From Gnetum montanum (Eukaryota > Streptophyta > Gnetopsida > Gnetales > Gnetaceae): a DNA stretch of 64,000 bases. Below, piece by piece: positions 49,736 through 59,830 of the stretch. The stretch lies in the NCBI GenBank assembly GCA_015680685.1, contig MNCI01004113.1, forward strand, positions 90,159-154,158, written 5' to 3'. The first letter of the stretch is position 1; every line of letters starts with the position of its first letter. Made by a program: the position numbers and the translations under genes. The notes under the pieces are model-generated. The model saw only the letters and a program-made list of their open reading frames with translations. It made no database searches and had not been told where the DNA came from.

Positions 49736-50182
49736 CAGCCTGTAAGTCCCGGTTTTAAGTCCTGGTAGACTGCCATTACTGGTTTTAAGTCTCAGCAGAC
49801 CATGGTCCCAGTTTAAAGTCCGAGCAGACCAAGAAGTGCTAGTTTTACGTCGTAGCAGACGGTGGTATGTCTGATTTATGATCTCAGCAGACCATGCTGT
49901 GGATGTCAGTTTCATGTCATGACCCAAGGACAGAGCTGCACTGGTTTTATGTCCCAGCAGACGGCTACTTACCTGCGCCGGTTTAGCGTCGTGGCGGACG
50001 CGTGTAAAAGATGCCAGTTTTTCGTCTTGATGGACCTGTACAACATTGCCAGTTTTATGTCGTAGCGGACGATGGTAACTTGCCAGTTTAGCATCGTGTC
50101 GGACGCATGCAAGGCTTGTCATTTTTACGTCATAGCGGACGCCTGGTGCCAGTTTTACGTTGTCGCGGACGACTGGTGTCAT
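49736..50182 (-). repeat. Degenerate array of about 35-bp units downstream of integrase
   Basis: About 13-14 units (plus strand) around GCCAGTTTTACGTCGTAGCGGACG with 8-20 variable bases between cores. Best copies at the right end (50045-50180), more diverged leftwards. It leaves a minus-strand frame open (49685-50182) with repeated RHDAKLAS-like words, but I regard that as a by-product of the repeat. Confidence 0.75.
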
Positions 50183-50209
50183 ACCTGTTTACGCACGCTG
50201 TAGATACTG

Positions 50210-51240
50210 CTAAATGTAATACCGCTTCAGATATACATGATTTACAGGGTTTGGTAGTTCATTACCGTTGATGTCTGCTAGTCTGAAAGCTCCGTTGCCA
50301 TATGCATCGACCACCGAGAAAGGACCTTCCCAATTCGTTGAGAATTTTCCTGCCGTCTCGCGCACGGCTTTGAGGACTAGGTCTCCTTGCTTGATCGGAT
50401 GCTGCTGAAGGTTGTGATGATGCTTTTGTCTCTGTTTATCTTGATATTTCTCAATCATATCAAGAACCTGTATCCGCTTCTCTTCTACTGAATCCAAATC
50501 CATTATCCGAGCCTCGGTGTGTTGAGCCTCATTTATAATGGTGGAGAGGACCATTCTCAGAGAAGGAATTTGCAATTCAAGAGGTAGCATTGCTTTAGAT
50601 CCATAGACCAGACTATAGGGCGTACTACCTGTAGCTGTCCTACATGTAGTACAGTACGCCCATAGCACATAGAGGACTTTATCATGCCACCGTATCTTGG
50701 TGTTGTCGAGCATTTTCTTGAGCAGATTGATGACTATTTTGTTTGATGCTTCAACTTGACCATTCGCCTGCGGGTAATAGGGGGAGGAAAAAGACTGTCT
50801 AATGCCTAGGTTATCACAAAAGGATTTGGTATCCACGCTACTAAACTGTGGCCCATTGTCAGTTACAATAGTCATTAGGAGACCAAATCTGGTTACTATA
50901 TTGTCCAAGATAAAATGGCAGACCTGTTGGGATGTGATTTTCCGCAGGGGAACAGCTTCTACCCACTTCGTAAAATACTCAGTAGCGGTAATAATGAAGC
51001 TATGCCATGCAAACGATTTTGGCGTGATGGGTCCTATGATGTCCAGTCCCCATCGTAGAAATGGCCATGTTATCTACGTTGTATGCAATTCTGTGGGTGA
51101 CACATGGATGAGGTTTGCATGACGCTGACACGTGTCACAAGTTTTAACCTTTGTCAGGCAGTCTTTTTCCATGCGTGGCCAGTAGTATCCTAAGCGTCGA
51201 ATTTTTAGGACCATAGCCCTTGGTGCTACGTGGCCGCCAC
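50210..51240 (-). pseudogene. Element F: integrase
   Basis: Same-frame continuation of the archaeal-type RNase H frame. HHCC zinc-binding domain (HEGLCGGHVA ... CDTCQRH, about 51250-51125); then a TAG at 51074; the catalytic core WGLDIIGP (51040), VTDNGPQF (50860) and PYYPQANGQVEASNK (50760) with all three acidic residues present; and the C-terminal WEGPFSVVDAY module (50330). It ends at 50210. Apart from the one stop and missing upstream domains it is well preserved. It would integrate the cDNA. Confidence 0.9.
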
Positions 51241-51945
51241 ACAGTCCCTCGTGAACTTCGCCGACTATGTGTTGCGCTTGGTCTTTGTCAATGCAGGTAA
51301 GCAACACGCCATCAAAGGAGCGTCTACAGAGAGTGTTGTCTCTGATCATGACGTACTGCCTAGCCCGCTTGCGGATTGCGTCTTTCTGTGCACGTGTTAA
51401 GGCAGACGGTAGCTCACCCTGTAAAAGATAAGTTTTAATATTGTCGTACCATTTGGGTGTGCTTTCCTCGAGAAGAGAGGAGATTTGCGCCATCCGAATG
51501 ATAGGATCTACGCAGTCTGTAATTAATGCAGGGCAGGTGTTAAACAGGTGTGAAGGCACGTGTAAAGCCAGGGTGGCCAGTGCATCGGCCAGCGTGTTGT
51601 TAGTGCGTGGGACGTGTTGGGCGTCAAAGATCGTAAATCGCCTCAGACGATCTTTAGCCTGTTCGCAGTAGGGCTGCAAATGTACAGCCTTGCAGGCGTA
51701 GACTCCAGTGATTTGATTTATGACAAGCATCAAATCGCCCCTAATCGCCAGGTGTTGAACATCGAGTTCACCGGCAGTTAGTAATCCCCTGAGGAGCCCC
51801 TCGTACTCTGCCACATTGTTCGTACAAGGGAAGGTCAAGTGGTAAGCGTGTAGACGCACATCCTCAGGCGATAGCGTGATAACAATGGTAGCACTTCCAC
51901 CTCTAGCAGTTGAAGCCCCGTCAAAATACAACGTTTCTTTGGGGC
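51241..51945 (-). pseudogene. Element F: archaeal-type RNase H (second RNase H)
   Basis: The frame starts YFDGASTARGG (51931) and continues with FPCTNNVAEYEGLLRGL, IRGDLMLVINQI and VPRTNNTLADALATLA, the D-E-D landmarks of the archaeal-type RNase H that Tat-clade elements carry in addition to the usual one. It reads on without a stop into the integrase zinc domain. A frameshift near 51940 separates it from the first RNase H. A diverged copy is in relic T (4329-4700). Confidence 0.88.
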
Positions 51946-52472
51946 CTGTGAAACAGGGCTTAAACTATGTACATTTTCGTCACGGAACTCTGGTTCGATG
52001 GTTGCTTGGTTATTACTTGGTGATGTTACTAACTGGTCGGCTATTGCTTGGCCCTTCGTAGAAGATTGGCCTACATAGTGCAGATCAAATTTTGCGGTGA
52101 TAGCTTTCCAGCGAGCGATCCTACTGCTTTCGTACAAATTATGCGTGATGGTCCTAAGGATGTTGTTTTTGCAAATAATGTTAACCTGGCTATGGAAAAG
52201 GTAGTGTCTACACTTTTGAGCGTAAAAACTAATGCTAGACAATTACGCTCGACTTCATTATACCTCGTTTCATACGCGTACAGAGCATGGCTTAGGTAGT
52301 AGATAGGCACTTCGGACCCATCGTTCCGCTTTTGACAAAGCAATGCTGCTAACGCTACGTTCGAAGTCGTGAGGTAAATGTAAAATGGCAAGTCCCTCTG
52401 TGGCGGTAAAACCATAGGCAAATGTTGGAGTTCTTGTTTAATGCTGTCAAACGCATGTTGGCAATCCTCCAT
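51946..52472 (-). pseudogene. Element F: first RNase H (gypsy type)
   Basis: Two overlapping frames (52071-52472 and 51835-52242) joined by a frameshift near 52220. First: WMEDCQHAFDSIKQEL, FYIYLTTSNVALAALL (Asp of the active site replaced by Thr) and PIYYLSHALYAYETRYNEVE. Second: CRHYLFHSQVNIICKNN, ARWKAITAKFDLHYV, KGQAIADQL. Homologous to 3800-4200 of relic T. Confidence 0.85.
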
Positions 52473-52790
52473 CCATTCGAAATTAACCCCCTTCTTGAGC
52501 AGGTGCTACATAGGGTGCAGCTTATCGGTTAATCGTGAGATGAATCGGCGTATGAACTGCAGGCGTCCCTGTAGCCCGCGTAATTGCTTGAGGTCCGTCG
52601 GAGGCGTTAACTTGACAATGGCTTTGACCTTATCAGGGTCAACTCGTATGCTGGTTTTCGATACCACAAACCCCAACATGCGTCCGATTTTGACTCCGAA
52701 TACGCACTTCTTCGGGTTAAGCCGGAGCTCGTATTTGGAGCATCTTTTAAGGACTAACTCTAGATCCCCTGAATTGCCTAACTACCTTTC
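52473..52790 (-). pseudogene. Element F: C-terminal remnant of reverse transcriptase
   Basis: The minus strand reads DLELVLKRCSKYELRLNPKK, VFGVKIGRMLGFVVS, VDPDKVKAIVKL and RGLQGRLQFIRRFISRLTDKL, the RT thumb and connection. The fingers, palm and YVDD box, which should lie upstream (higher coordinates), are absent. The homology ends near 52780, and the sequence beyond belongs to the region with the antisense gene. No RT fragment is found between there and the protease. Confidence 0.85.
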
Positions 52791-53240
52791 CATATGGGCC
52801 AGTCAGGGTTAAAGGTGTTGATAGTGTTACGTCCATTTGTTTGTTCTGCAAAACCGCAAAGTGCGTAAATGGTTAGAAAAAAGATGACGTGATGACTAGC
52901 AAACGTGGAAAGCTAACAGAATTTTGAATTTTTGAATTTTGTAATGAAGTTGTAATCAATGCTACCCGATTACGAGGCGATAAGATATGGTAGTTTAACG
53001 TCATTTTGGATAGCGGTGCGTGCGATATCAACCGCATTAATATCTTGATTTTTGGGTTCTGTTTCAGGAAAGTCCTACTGAAATCGGATATCAAGTCGGT
53101 GATTCTTGCATACAAGTAGGCAGTTTTGTGGTTAGAACAGACTGTTGGCTATTGTGAGTTCAAATTCGCGAGTATTAGCAAGAGTAAGAAGAGCAGAAGA
53201 TTTGGAGGTGCAAAGCTGTGCAAGTGTCGAAACTGTGATA
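52791..53240 (+). other. Element F: region before the antisense gene
   Basis: No pol homology on the minus strand and no clear exon on the plus strand. It should hold the promoter and 5' leader of the plus-strand gene; I see no convincing TATA box. The word GCGTAAATGGTTA (52862-52874) recurs near 57520, on the other side of the gene. Confidence 0.4.
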
Positions 53241-56200
53241 ATGGCGCCTAAGACGAAGAGGAAGAACACTAAATTAGCTAAACTCGGCGAGGTACAAGAG
53301 AACCTGGAGCGTGTTCAACAGGCCTTGGTCGAAGTGCGTGACCTGACACCTTTGAACCGGTAGGTCGTTCTTTGCATGCTCGTGCTATCTCAGCGTTTGT
53401 TTTATACAGCGTTCTTTGTGTAAGCAAGAGTTTTGGGTTATGGACCTTGCGTTACAGCGAGGGTTTGGCATGGTTGCTTTTATCGCCATTGTCAGAGACG
53501 GACCTTGTATTGTTGCAAGGGTTTGGGCGATTTCCACATAGATAGCTAAGCCTGGTGTGTAGCGTTTCTGTGTTAATGATGCAACTGTAAATCTAGGTGT
53601 TGATCTATGTAGCGTGTTTTCTATACAGTGTCGTGTTGAAGCCTATTCTGATTGTGTAAGACATCATTGGGGTTTTATGTTGGGTAAACCCCATCATCCC
53701 CAATGTCCCTCCTCTGCACATGCGAGTGCAAAGGAAGGTCATTTGGTTCCGAAAGGGGGCACTGGAGTTTCTGCAGTTCTTACTGCGCAACTTCAGCATC
53801 ATCGTGTGGTCTAATGTGACCGGCGATGTTGCCGGTGCCATTTTAGAGCACCTGTTGGTAGGGTCTACAGAGGGGATTTTGGCTTACTTGGCAGACGGGG
53901 CCATCGACACGGGTGATCCTGAGGACCAAGCGCTGAGCGCCCGAGGCCTGAGGAATTTACGCTGGATCTGGGAAATGGTCTGTTTCAGTTGCTATCATGC
54001 GTATAACACACTGTTCGTGGGCTCGCCATGTTTCAACCTACTTTCAGAACCTAGAAGGCACGGTGTACTATGCGGACGGGTAAGCAGATTCTGCCAACTG
54101 TATTGTCTTTGTTACTGCTATAATGTTTGTCATCGATGTGAAGTGTAAGAGAAGTCTATGTGCAAAGTGTAAGTTAAGCCTACGTTGTATGGTACAGGTT
54201 TTTCATACATGATAACAGGTTAATCGGAGATGGTGATGCGTTGGCCTAGGCCGAAATGGCAATAATGGCGTTTACCTCAACCAACAATGTGCGTGCCAGT
54301 GTTATAGGGCATATTGGCCATGAGATGCGTGAGTATCACACCTGCTACAAGCGTCCCTTTAAGAATTGCCAGGAACTCGGGTGGCTACACAATGACTGGA
54401 CCTTAGAGTCACCCCTTACGGTTGAGGACGTGCAGAGGGACCTACCGCCATTCCCTTTGCCCTTCGGACTTGGTAAGGCCACTGCGTGTTCTAATGTTTA
54501 TGCGTGTATTTGTGAGTTGTGGACATTGCGTAATAGTGTTTCTATTTGACTTGCGTTTTATGCTTTTCAGTGAGGGAATCCCGGGAGATTACCCTTACGA
54601 TTTCCGACCGTGAGGCGAGGGATGTCCTCTTCCGCTATGGCAATATTAAAGACACACAGCGCTGGCTTGGCCACTCGGCGGCCCCAGTCGCGGTGACTAA
54701 CAAGATCCGGGCAGCGGGGTTAATGCACCTGTTTTTGGCTGCAACCCCTGATGTCCCCGCCAGTGAAATGATAGCTTTGGTCAACTCCTTCAGCGAGAAG
54801 GCGGAGCATTTTTGCACGCGCGTGAATAACGTGCGCGTAAGTTTTGATATCGATGCTCAGCTCTTCGCGGACCTGTTTGGCGTTCCCTCGAACGGCCTAC
54901 CCGTAAAGGTGAAGACCAAGAGGAGCACTAGATTCCAAGAGTTTCTGAAGGAGTGGGTGAGGATCCCAAAAGAGACCAAAGGGTTTTCTTGTGAGAAATT
55001 CGAGATGGGCACCGCCAAGACATTGTATCCCCTTTTTCGAGCCCGGACTTTCCCCAAAACCCTCTTGTAGGCGAAGTTCTTTTCTGTAGAACAGACCCAC
55101 ATTATGCGAGAGGTTCTGGAGGAGGGAACCTGGTTCGATTGGGCAAACCATTTGGCCAAGGGACTGCGCAGCGAAATGGTCAAGCTTCGCAAGAAGCTTG
55201 AGTCCCACTTTAATGTGCATTTCACATTTTTCATAGCTTGCCTCCGATGGTTTGCTGAGTTTCTGGTCATCTAGAGGAATGGGGTCTGGGAACAGCAAGA
55301 CCGAGACCAGCTGTCCAAACCTTGGATTACCCACATTCTCAGCACTACCCGTGAGTAGGATCCACCGGAGGGAATCGGGGAGTCGTTGTCTATAACGACT
55401 AAAGGCTTGGCGGCTCCCCAAGTGCGAGGTCTCGACAGTGTGGGCGGGATAATGCCTACCTACACCGGCGACGCCTCGCGAGGGAAGCGCGTGACGGAAG
55501 AAATTGTGGAACCGGAAGCTCGGCGCAAATGGCTCCGTCTAACCAAGGCTCCTGGGGGTAATGCAAGCCAAACTGTTGCAGTCAAGGTTCAGTGGAATAA
55601 ACCTCCACCTGGTAAGTGTTAAAGGATTGTAGTACGCAATATTTTATCTAGATGTTCTAGCATTATACGCTAACGTGTGATGGTGTAAACAGTAAAAATG
55701 ACAGGAAAATTGACCCCTGAGACAGGGGCGATGGTACTAAGTCGTGGGGAGGGGGCCTCAATTTTGGAAGAAGAGGCCCCAGCTGTTAACGTGAGCCTTG
55801 TGCAGGCTCGGGTGCGTGAAGAGGCCCCAGCTACTGGAACCAGCGACACACAGACTCCAGTGCGTAAAAGGGAAAAACATACGGAAGATGTTGATGGGCT
55901 TGCCACTGTCACCGGCAGAGGTAATGAGTGCGTTAGCATGTTTGAAGAGTCTCGTTAATAGACGGAGTGTCTAACCATATTACGCTACAGGGGAAGAAGA
56001 CGCATCTATGTCTGTTGCTGTGAGAAAAATGTGGAGAGACTTCCCCGACAAATTTGCCTTCTTGGAAGGCGTTGTTGATGACATGATCGAGCGTTTGGAG
56101 CGCGTCGAACCTGGCACTGGTATGTTATAGCCGTAATGAATTTACGACATAATGTTTTAGTAATGTGTCATCCATATTGATGCTTGTTTTCTGTTAGGAG

Positions 56201-57334
56201 CTCACCTCCGATGGGATCCCGTGGAGCCCATTGATTTGGACACAGCGGAGCCCCCATCTGATGGGGCGGTCGTGCCACGTCACATTTATGAGGAAATGCA
56301 TAAATGTGTGTTACGCTCGACACGCTCCGTATGGGAAAGTAGAAGCGTTAATGAAAGCCTATGGAAAAGGCTGCAGTGGTCGGAGCAGAGGGTTGAGTCC
56401 TTGACCAAAGAAGTCGGGGACCTAAGGGCGCGGTACGAATTCCTACAGGCTCGAGTGACGGGGGATGGAGACTAGCGTACTGCTGTTATCGATCACTCCC
56501 GTTATTGGACAGCCATCAAGAACAGCGTACAGACCAGCCGGGCATTAGTAGAGCAGAGGATGCAAATCGAAATCCTAGCTCAGAAAAGCCGGGACTAGAG
56601 GGACTACTGCACCAGCGTTTAGGAATGGGGGCAGAAGGAGAAGGACCACAAGCACCTATATAAAAGGGAAAGCGCCGCTTATCGAAAACACTACCGCGAT
56701 TCTACCATCAAAGCTCGATCCCTGAAGGTTTTCGTGGACACTATCGGAGCGTCCGAAGCTTTCAAGAGGTTCGAAGAGCATGTGACCATAACTGCGTCCC
56801 TGGAGAGGGCAATGGTCTTCCCTGGGAATCAGGCTACAATTCCTACCTTCTTCCCAGATCCAGCCCGCTGTTGTAGCATGGAGAAAGGGAAGGTGAAAGC
56901 TGGAGCTGCGTTGGGTGATGATGTGTGGCCAGACCTGACGGAGGACGAGATTATGCAGCGCCTGTGGGCTGGCCTGGACAAGCTCCCCTTTGCTATGGAA
57001 GTAGGGCCGTCGCGAGTACGTTTATGCATGACGTAGTCGAAAAGTTTTCTGGCTTGTGTTTTCTACTCTAATTTTTGATGTTATTTGGGTTTAGGTACCA
57101 GAAGGAGATAGGGAAAATACGCCAGTTAAGGGGCTGGGAGAGGAAACAGAGGAGGGACACAACGATGAGGAGCGTTCTCCTGTGAAGCCAGTGCCAGAAC
57201 AAGAGCCTCATGAAGGGGCAATCTTTCATGAAGGCATAATTCCCAGAAACGATGGCCCACTGGAGGACGACCTTTTGGGGCTAGATTCAGAGTTAAGAGA
57301 TACCGGTGACAGTGGTAGTAGAGGGAATGCGTAA
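53241..57334 (+). pseudogene. Eight-exon antisense gene in F encoding an FCP1-like HAD domain and a long unknown region
   Basis: Exons: 53241-53359, 53629-54079, 54250-54472, 54571-55611, 55693-55920, 55991-56119, 56198-57015, 57095-57334. All introns are GT-AG, phases match at all seven junctions, and the total is 3249 bases. Exon 1: basic MAPKTKRKN start and a short coiled stretch. Exon 2: FCP1/NIF-type HAD domain (DIIGVLC 53660; FRKGALEFLQFLLRNFSIIVWS to 53812; LRNLRWIWE; YNTLFVGSP 54002). In that family these are DxDxT/N, FRPxxxEFL...VWSS and NTLLVDDSP, so the second Asp and the DD pair are lost. Exons 3-4: unknown domain with FADLFGVPSNG. Exons 6-8: coiled-coil and acidic C-terminus. Seven stops (53657, 55068, 55272, 55356, 56473, 56596, 56620). 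Exon edges are inferred. Confidence 0.7.
53629..54079 (+). pseudogene. Exon 2 of the antisense gene: FCP1/NIF-type HAD phosphatase domain
   Basis: About 150 codons covering the whole expected fold. KPILIV then a TAA, DIIGVLC (nucleophile Asp kept, second Asp changed to Ile); RKVIWFRKGALEFLQFLLRN; FSIIVWSNVT; a spacer with GDPEDQALSARGLRNLRWIWE, matching the Lys-Leu-x-x-hydrophobic-Trp stretch; then YNTLFVGSPCFNLLSEPRR, the counterpart of NTLLVDDSPYKxLLNPP. In plants such domains occur in CTD-phosphatase-like and TIM50-like proteins. With both Asp-rich motifs altered, activity is unlikely; a binding role or simple decay are alternatives. Confidence 0.7.
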
Positions 57335-57480
57335 TTATTATTTACGCAAAATTTTATTAATGCGAGGTCGGGTGTTGTTCTGAATAACTGTTGACGGATT
57401 GTTGTAAAGTCTAATGAATATTTGAAATGTGAAAATATATGTTAAGGATTCTGTCTAAATGATACTGATAGGACGTAATA
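57335..57480. other. Downstream flank of the antisense gene
   Basis: AT-rich, no coding sequence. It would contain the 3' untranslated end; no canonical AATAAA is seen, only AATGAATA near 57412. Confidence 0.4.
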
Positions 57481-57830
57481 ACTAGTTTAAGGCCGTTGCG
57501 GGCTGGTCACGCATTCCAGCGTAAATGGTTATAGTATACTATACTGCATTACTAGTTTAAGGCCGTTGTGCGCCTGTTACGTGTTGCATAGCAAGCGTAA
57601 ATAATGATAGTTTCGGATCACTAGTTTAAGGCCATTGTGGGCCAGTTGCATAACTGCGTACAATGGTATAAATAGGTTGATTTTGTATAACTAGTTTAAG
57701 GCCGTTGCGGGCCGGTTGCGTAACTGCGTACAATGGTATAAATAGGTTGATTTTGTATAACTAGTTTAAGGCCGTTGCGGGTCGGTTGCGTAAATTGTAA
57801 CAAAATGTAATCCTGTATAAATGCATGAAG
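57481..57830. repeat. Five-copy tandem repeat of about 70 bp
   Basis: Units start at 57481, 57551, 57620, 57690 and 57760, each opening ACTAGTTTAAGGCC.TTG. Copies 3 and 4 are almost identical and include GGTATAAATAGG, a TATA-box-like word on the plus strand. The last copy is partial. The array separates the protease gene from the antisense gene. Confidence 0.9.
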
Positions 57831-57993
57831 TAATGTGAAAGCGTAACTAACACGGGTACGATAAAACACGCAAAAATTGCAAAGCGTAAACACGGAAAGC
57901 AAATATAGCGTAACAGCATATTGAAAGAAAAGAAGTTAAATGGGGAGTGCACTAGCTTACAAGATAATGGTGGCGCATGCAGAAGACCATTGT
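57831..57993. other. Spacer between tandem array and protease
   Basis: No gene; several GCGTAA words, as elsewhere in F. In Ogre-type Tat elements an intron lies between protease and RT; the protease frame ends at 57994 just before this spacer. Confidence 0.4.
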
Positions 57994-59052
57994 TCAACCG
58001 TCGATACGCAATTGTCTCTTAATGGCCTTCACGTTGAGCGCTGCGTAAGGGTGAGGAGGCTTGTGGTTTGACTCCTCTACGCTGTCATCCGGAAATGGCA
58101 GGTCGTCCCAGGCTAGACTGTCGTCATTGTTGTCGGTTTGTTTAGGGATTTGGAGATGGGACTGCTCGTCAGTTGTTTCAATCTCCAAACCCTGTTCTTC
58201 TTCAATGTTATTGACAATCCTAGGGGTAACCTCGTCACCGCGTATGATGACCTCCCCCCCGGCGTAGGGCAGGTGTATCTCTTGGTGTATCGGCGATGAA
58301 ATTGCCCTCAGCTGGGCTAACCATGACCTCCCTAAGATCAAGTTGAAACCAGGCATCTCCTCGACGACTAAGAATGTGGCTTCGGTTGGGAATTGATCTC
58401 CCGCCACAAACTCAATACGCACCGTTCCCTTGACTTGAACCCACGCTCCGTTGAACGATTTTACGCAGGCTGTCGTCGTGGGGGTGATCTGGTCGACCAA
58501 GCCCAGCCTATCCACTATGGAATAAGGAACGACATTAGTAGCTGCGCCATCATCTACGTGCACCCTCCGGATCTGGTACTGGCCGACCCGAATGGTAATG
58601 AACATGGGCTCAGTCGTTACTTGACCTTTCTCCGGGTCGTCTTTGATAGACTCATCAAGAAAGGTCAGCAAGGTAGGCTTGGGTTGTTCAGCTTCGGAAG
58701 GAAACATGACAGCATGTATCACTTCCTCTTCTTCTGGTAGGTTGCCATCCACTGATATGGATGCCAGCATGCGTACCATAGCCTCACGGTGTTCTCGAGA
58801 CGTCATCAGTAAGTCGTACAGGCTCAGCGTTGAGTTTTTTTGCTTAAGAGCTTGTTTGACTTGAGTGAATGCACTGAGGAGGTCCTTCTCTCGGCCGGGT
58901 TGTTTATCCCCCTTGTCCTCCTCCATTTGGCCCAAGAGACGGATCTCTCGAGGTGGAGCAGTGTCAGTGGGAGAGTTGTTCTTTTTCCTGCCAAGAATAG
59001 GTGGCTGCGTTTCTGTACCCTTAGCTTGCTTCTGAGGCATAGAAAAAGGCAC
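57994..59052 (-). CDS. Element F: aspartic protease (C-terminal part of Gag-Pro)
   Basis: A 352-codon open frame on the minus strand. An N-terminal Lys/Glu-rich spacer is followed by the protease: VHVDDGAATNVVPYSIVDRL (active site, in the position of VLVDGGAALNVLP of Tat elements; Asp kept), then FLVVEEMPGFNLILGRSWL, the conserved ILGR helix. An acidic C-terminal tail ends in KAIKRQLRIDG and a stop. The M at 59052 is probably internal, since gag homology continues upstream in the same region with stops. It is one of the few intact domains in the window. Confidence 0.85.
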   Translation of the reverse strand: MPFSMPQKQAKGTETQPPILGRKKNNSPTDTAPPREIRLLGQMEEDKGDKQPGREKDLLSAFTQVKQALKQKNSTLSLYDLLMTSREHREAMVRMLASISVDGNLPEEEEVIHAVMFPSEAEQPKPTLLTFLDESIKDDPEKGQVTTEPMFITIRVGQYQIRRVHVDDGAATNVVPYSIVDRLGLVDQITPTTTACVKSFNGAWVQVKGTVRIEFVAGDQFPTEATFLVVEEMPGFNLILGRSWLAQLRAISSPIHQEIHLPYAGGEVIIRGDEVTPRIVNNIEEEQGLEIETTDEQSHLQIPKQTDNNDDSLAWDDLPFPDDSVEESNHKPPHPYAALNVKAIKRQLRIDG

Positions 59053-59830
59053 AGAGGCTAGGGGCTTGGGCTTAGGGAAGCTGAGCGTAAAGTGGTCTTT
59101 TGTTGCATTAATTGTAGTGTCTTCCTCCTTTCACTTAGGAGGTGATGAATGGTTATTTCGATCGGAGGGCTACCCCTGTGTGAGAGGAGCAGGCCGTAGT
59201 TCTGGTGCCCTGATAATGAAGGACGCTCTAGGGGTGGGCACGGATGAAGCCGTGGCTTGAGTGCTGCTGCGTGACTGAGGGCGTACCTGGGAAGGTGCCC
59301 GTATGATGAAAGGTGGTCGTGAGGCCCCACTGGCTACCGATGAAGTAGTTGGCCCTCTTGGTGAGCTGGCGGGCATGCGCAAAACAAAAGGCTATTTTGA
59401 CGGTCTCTTACACTCACCGTCCGTACTCACCACAGTGATTGTATAAGGATCGTAGTTTGCGTTCAACAGGTCCTTATATACATGCAGTGTTTGGTTTTCC
59501 AGACGCGTCGGGTTACTGCTGTCTAATTTTAGATGACCTTCGTCAATCATGCGTTGAATGTCGTCCTTTAACGCCTAGCAGTAATCCGTGTCGTGAACAC
59601 ACATCTGGTGGTAGTCACAGAAACGGTCCAGCCTGAAAGATCTCGGAACTGCTAGTTTGTTAGGTAGGGCTAAAGAAGGGTCCTTCAATAGTTCACAGTG
59701 ACATTTGTGATGCTTCAGGGCTTCTTCGGACACCTTCTTAGGTTGAATGTGCCCTGCCGCTAATAGTTGTTTCAGCAATTTGAAATGCTTTACAGGTAAA
59801 GCCGCATATTTTGAACGATCTTTACGCTCA
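59053..59830 (-). pseudogene. Element F: gag C-terminal region with zinc knuckle
   Basis: After a frameshift near 59830 the gag frame continues: KHFKLLKQLLAAGHIQPKKV, then FCDYHQMCVHDTDYC followed by TAG and ALKDDIQRMIDEGHL. This is the CxxH...H...C knuckle plus helix typical of Tat gag. A Pro/Ser-rich stretch with repeated PPFIIRAP/SFIIRAPE words (59170-59320) leads to the protease frame. Stops near 59575, 59395, 59172 and 59130 are mostly C-to-T type. Confidence 0.75.

Noticed and set aside
49685-50182. 165-codon minus-strand frame with RHDAKLAS-like words
   Set aside because: Created by the degenerate 35-bp array; spacers vary in length without keeping phase in general.
52873-53115. Search for the missing RT palm of F
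   Set aside because: The minus-strand frame here has no RT motif; it is unrelated sequence next to the antisense gene.
54857-55421. Two long minus-strand frames opposite exon 4 of the antisense gene
   Set aside because: Shadows of the GC-rich exon; the plus strand has splice sites and phase agreement, the minus strand none.
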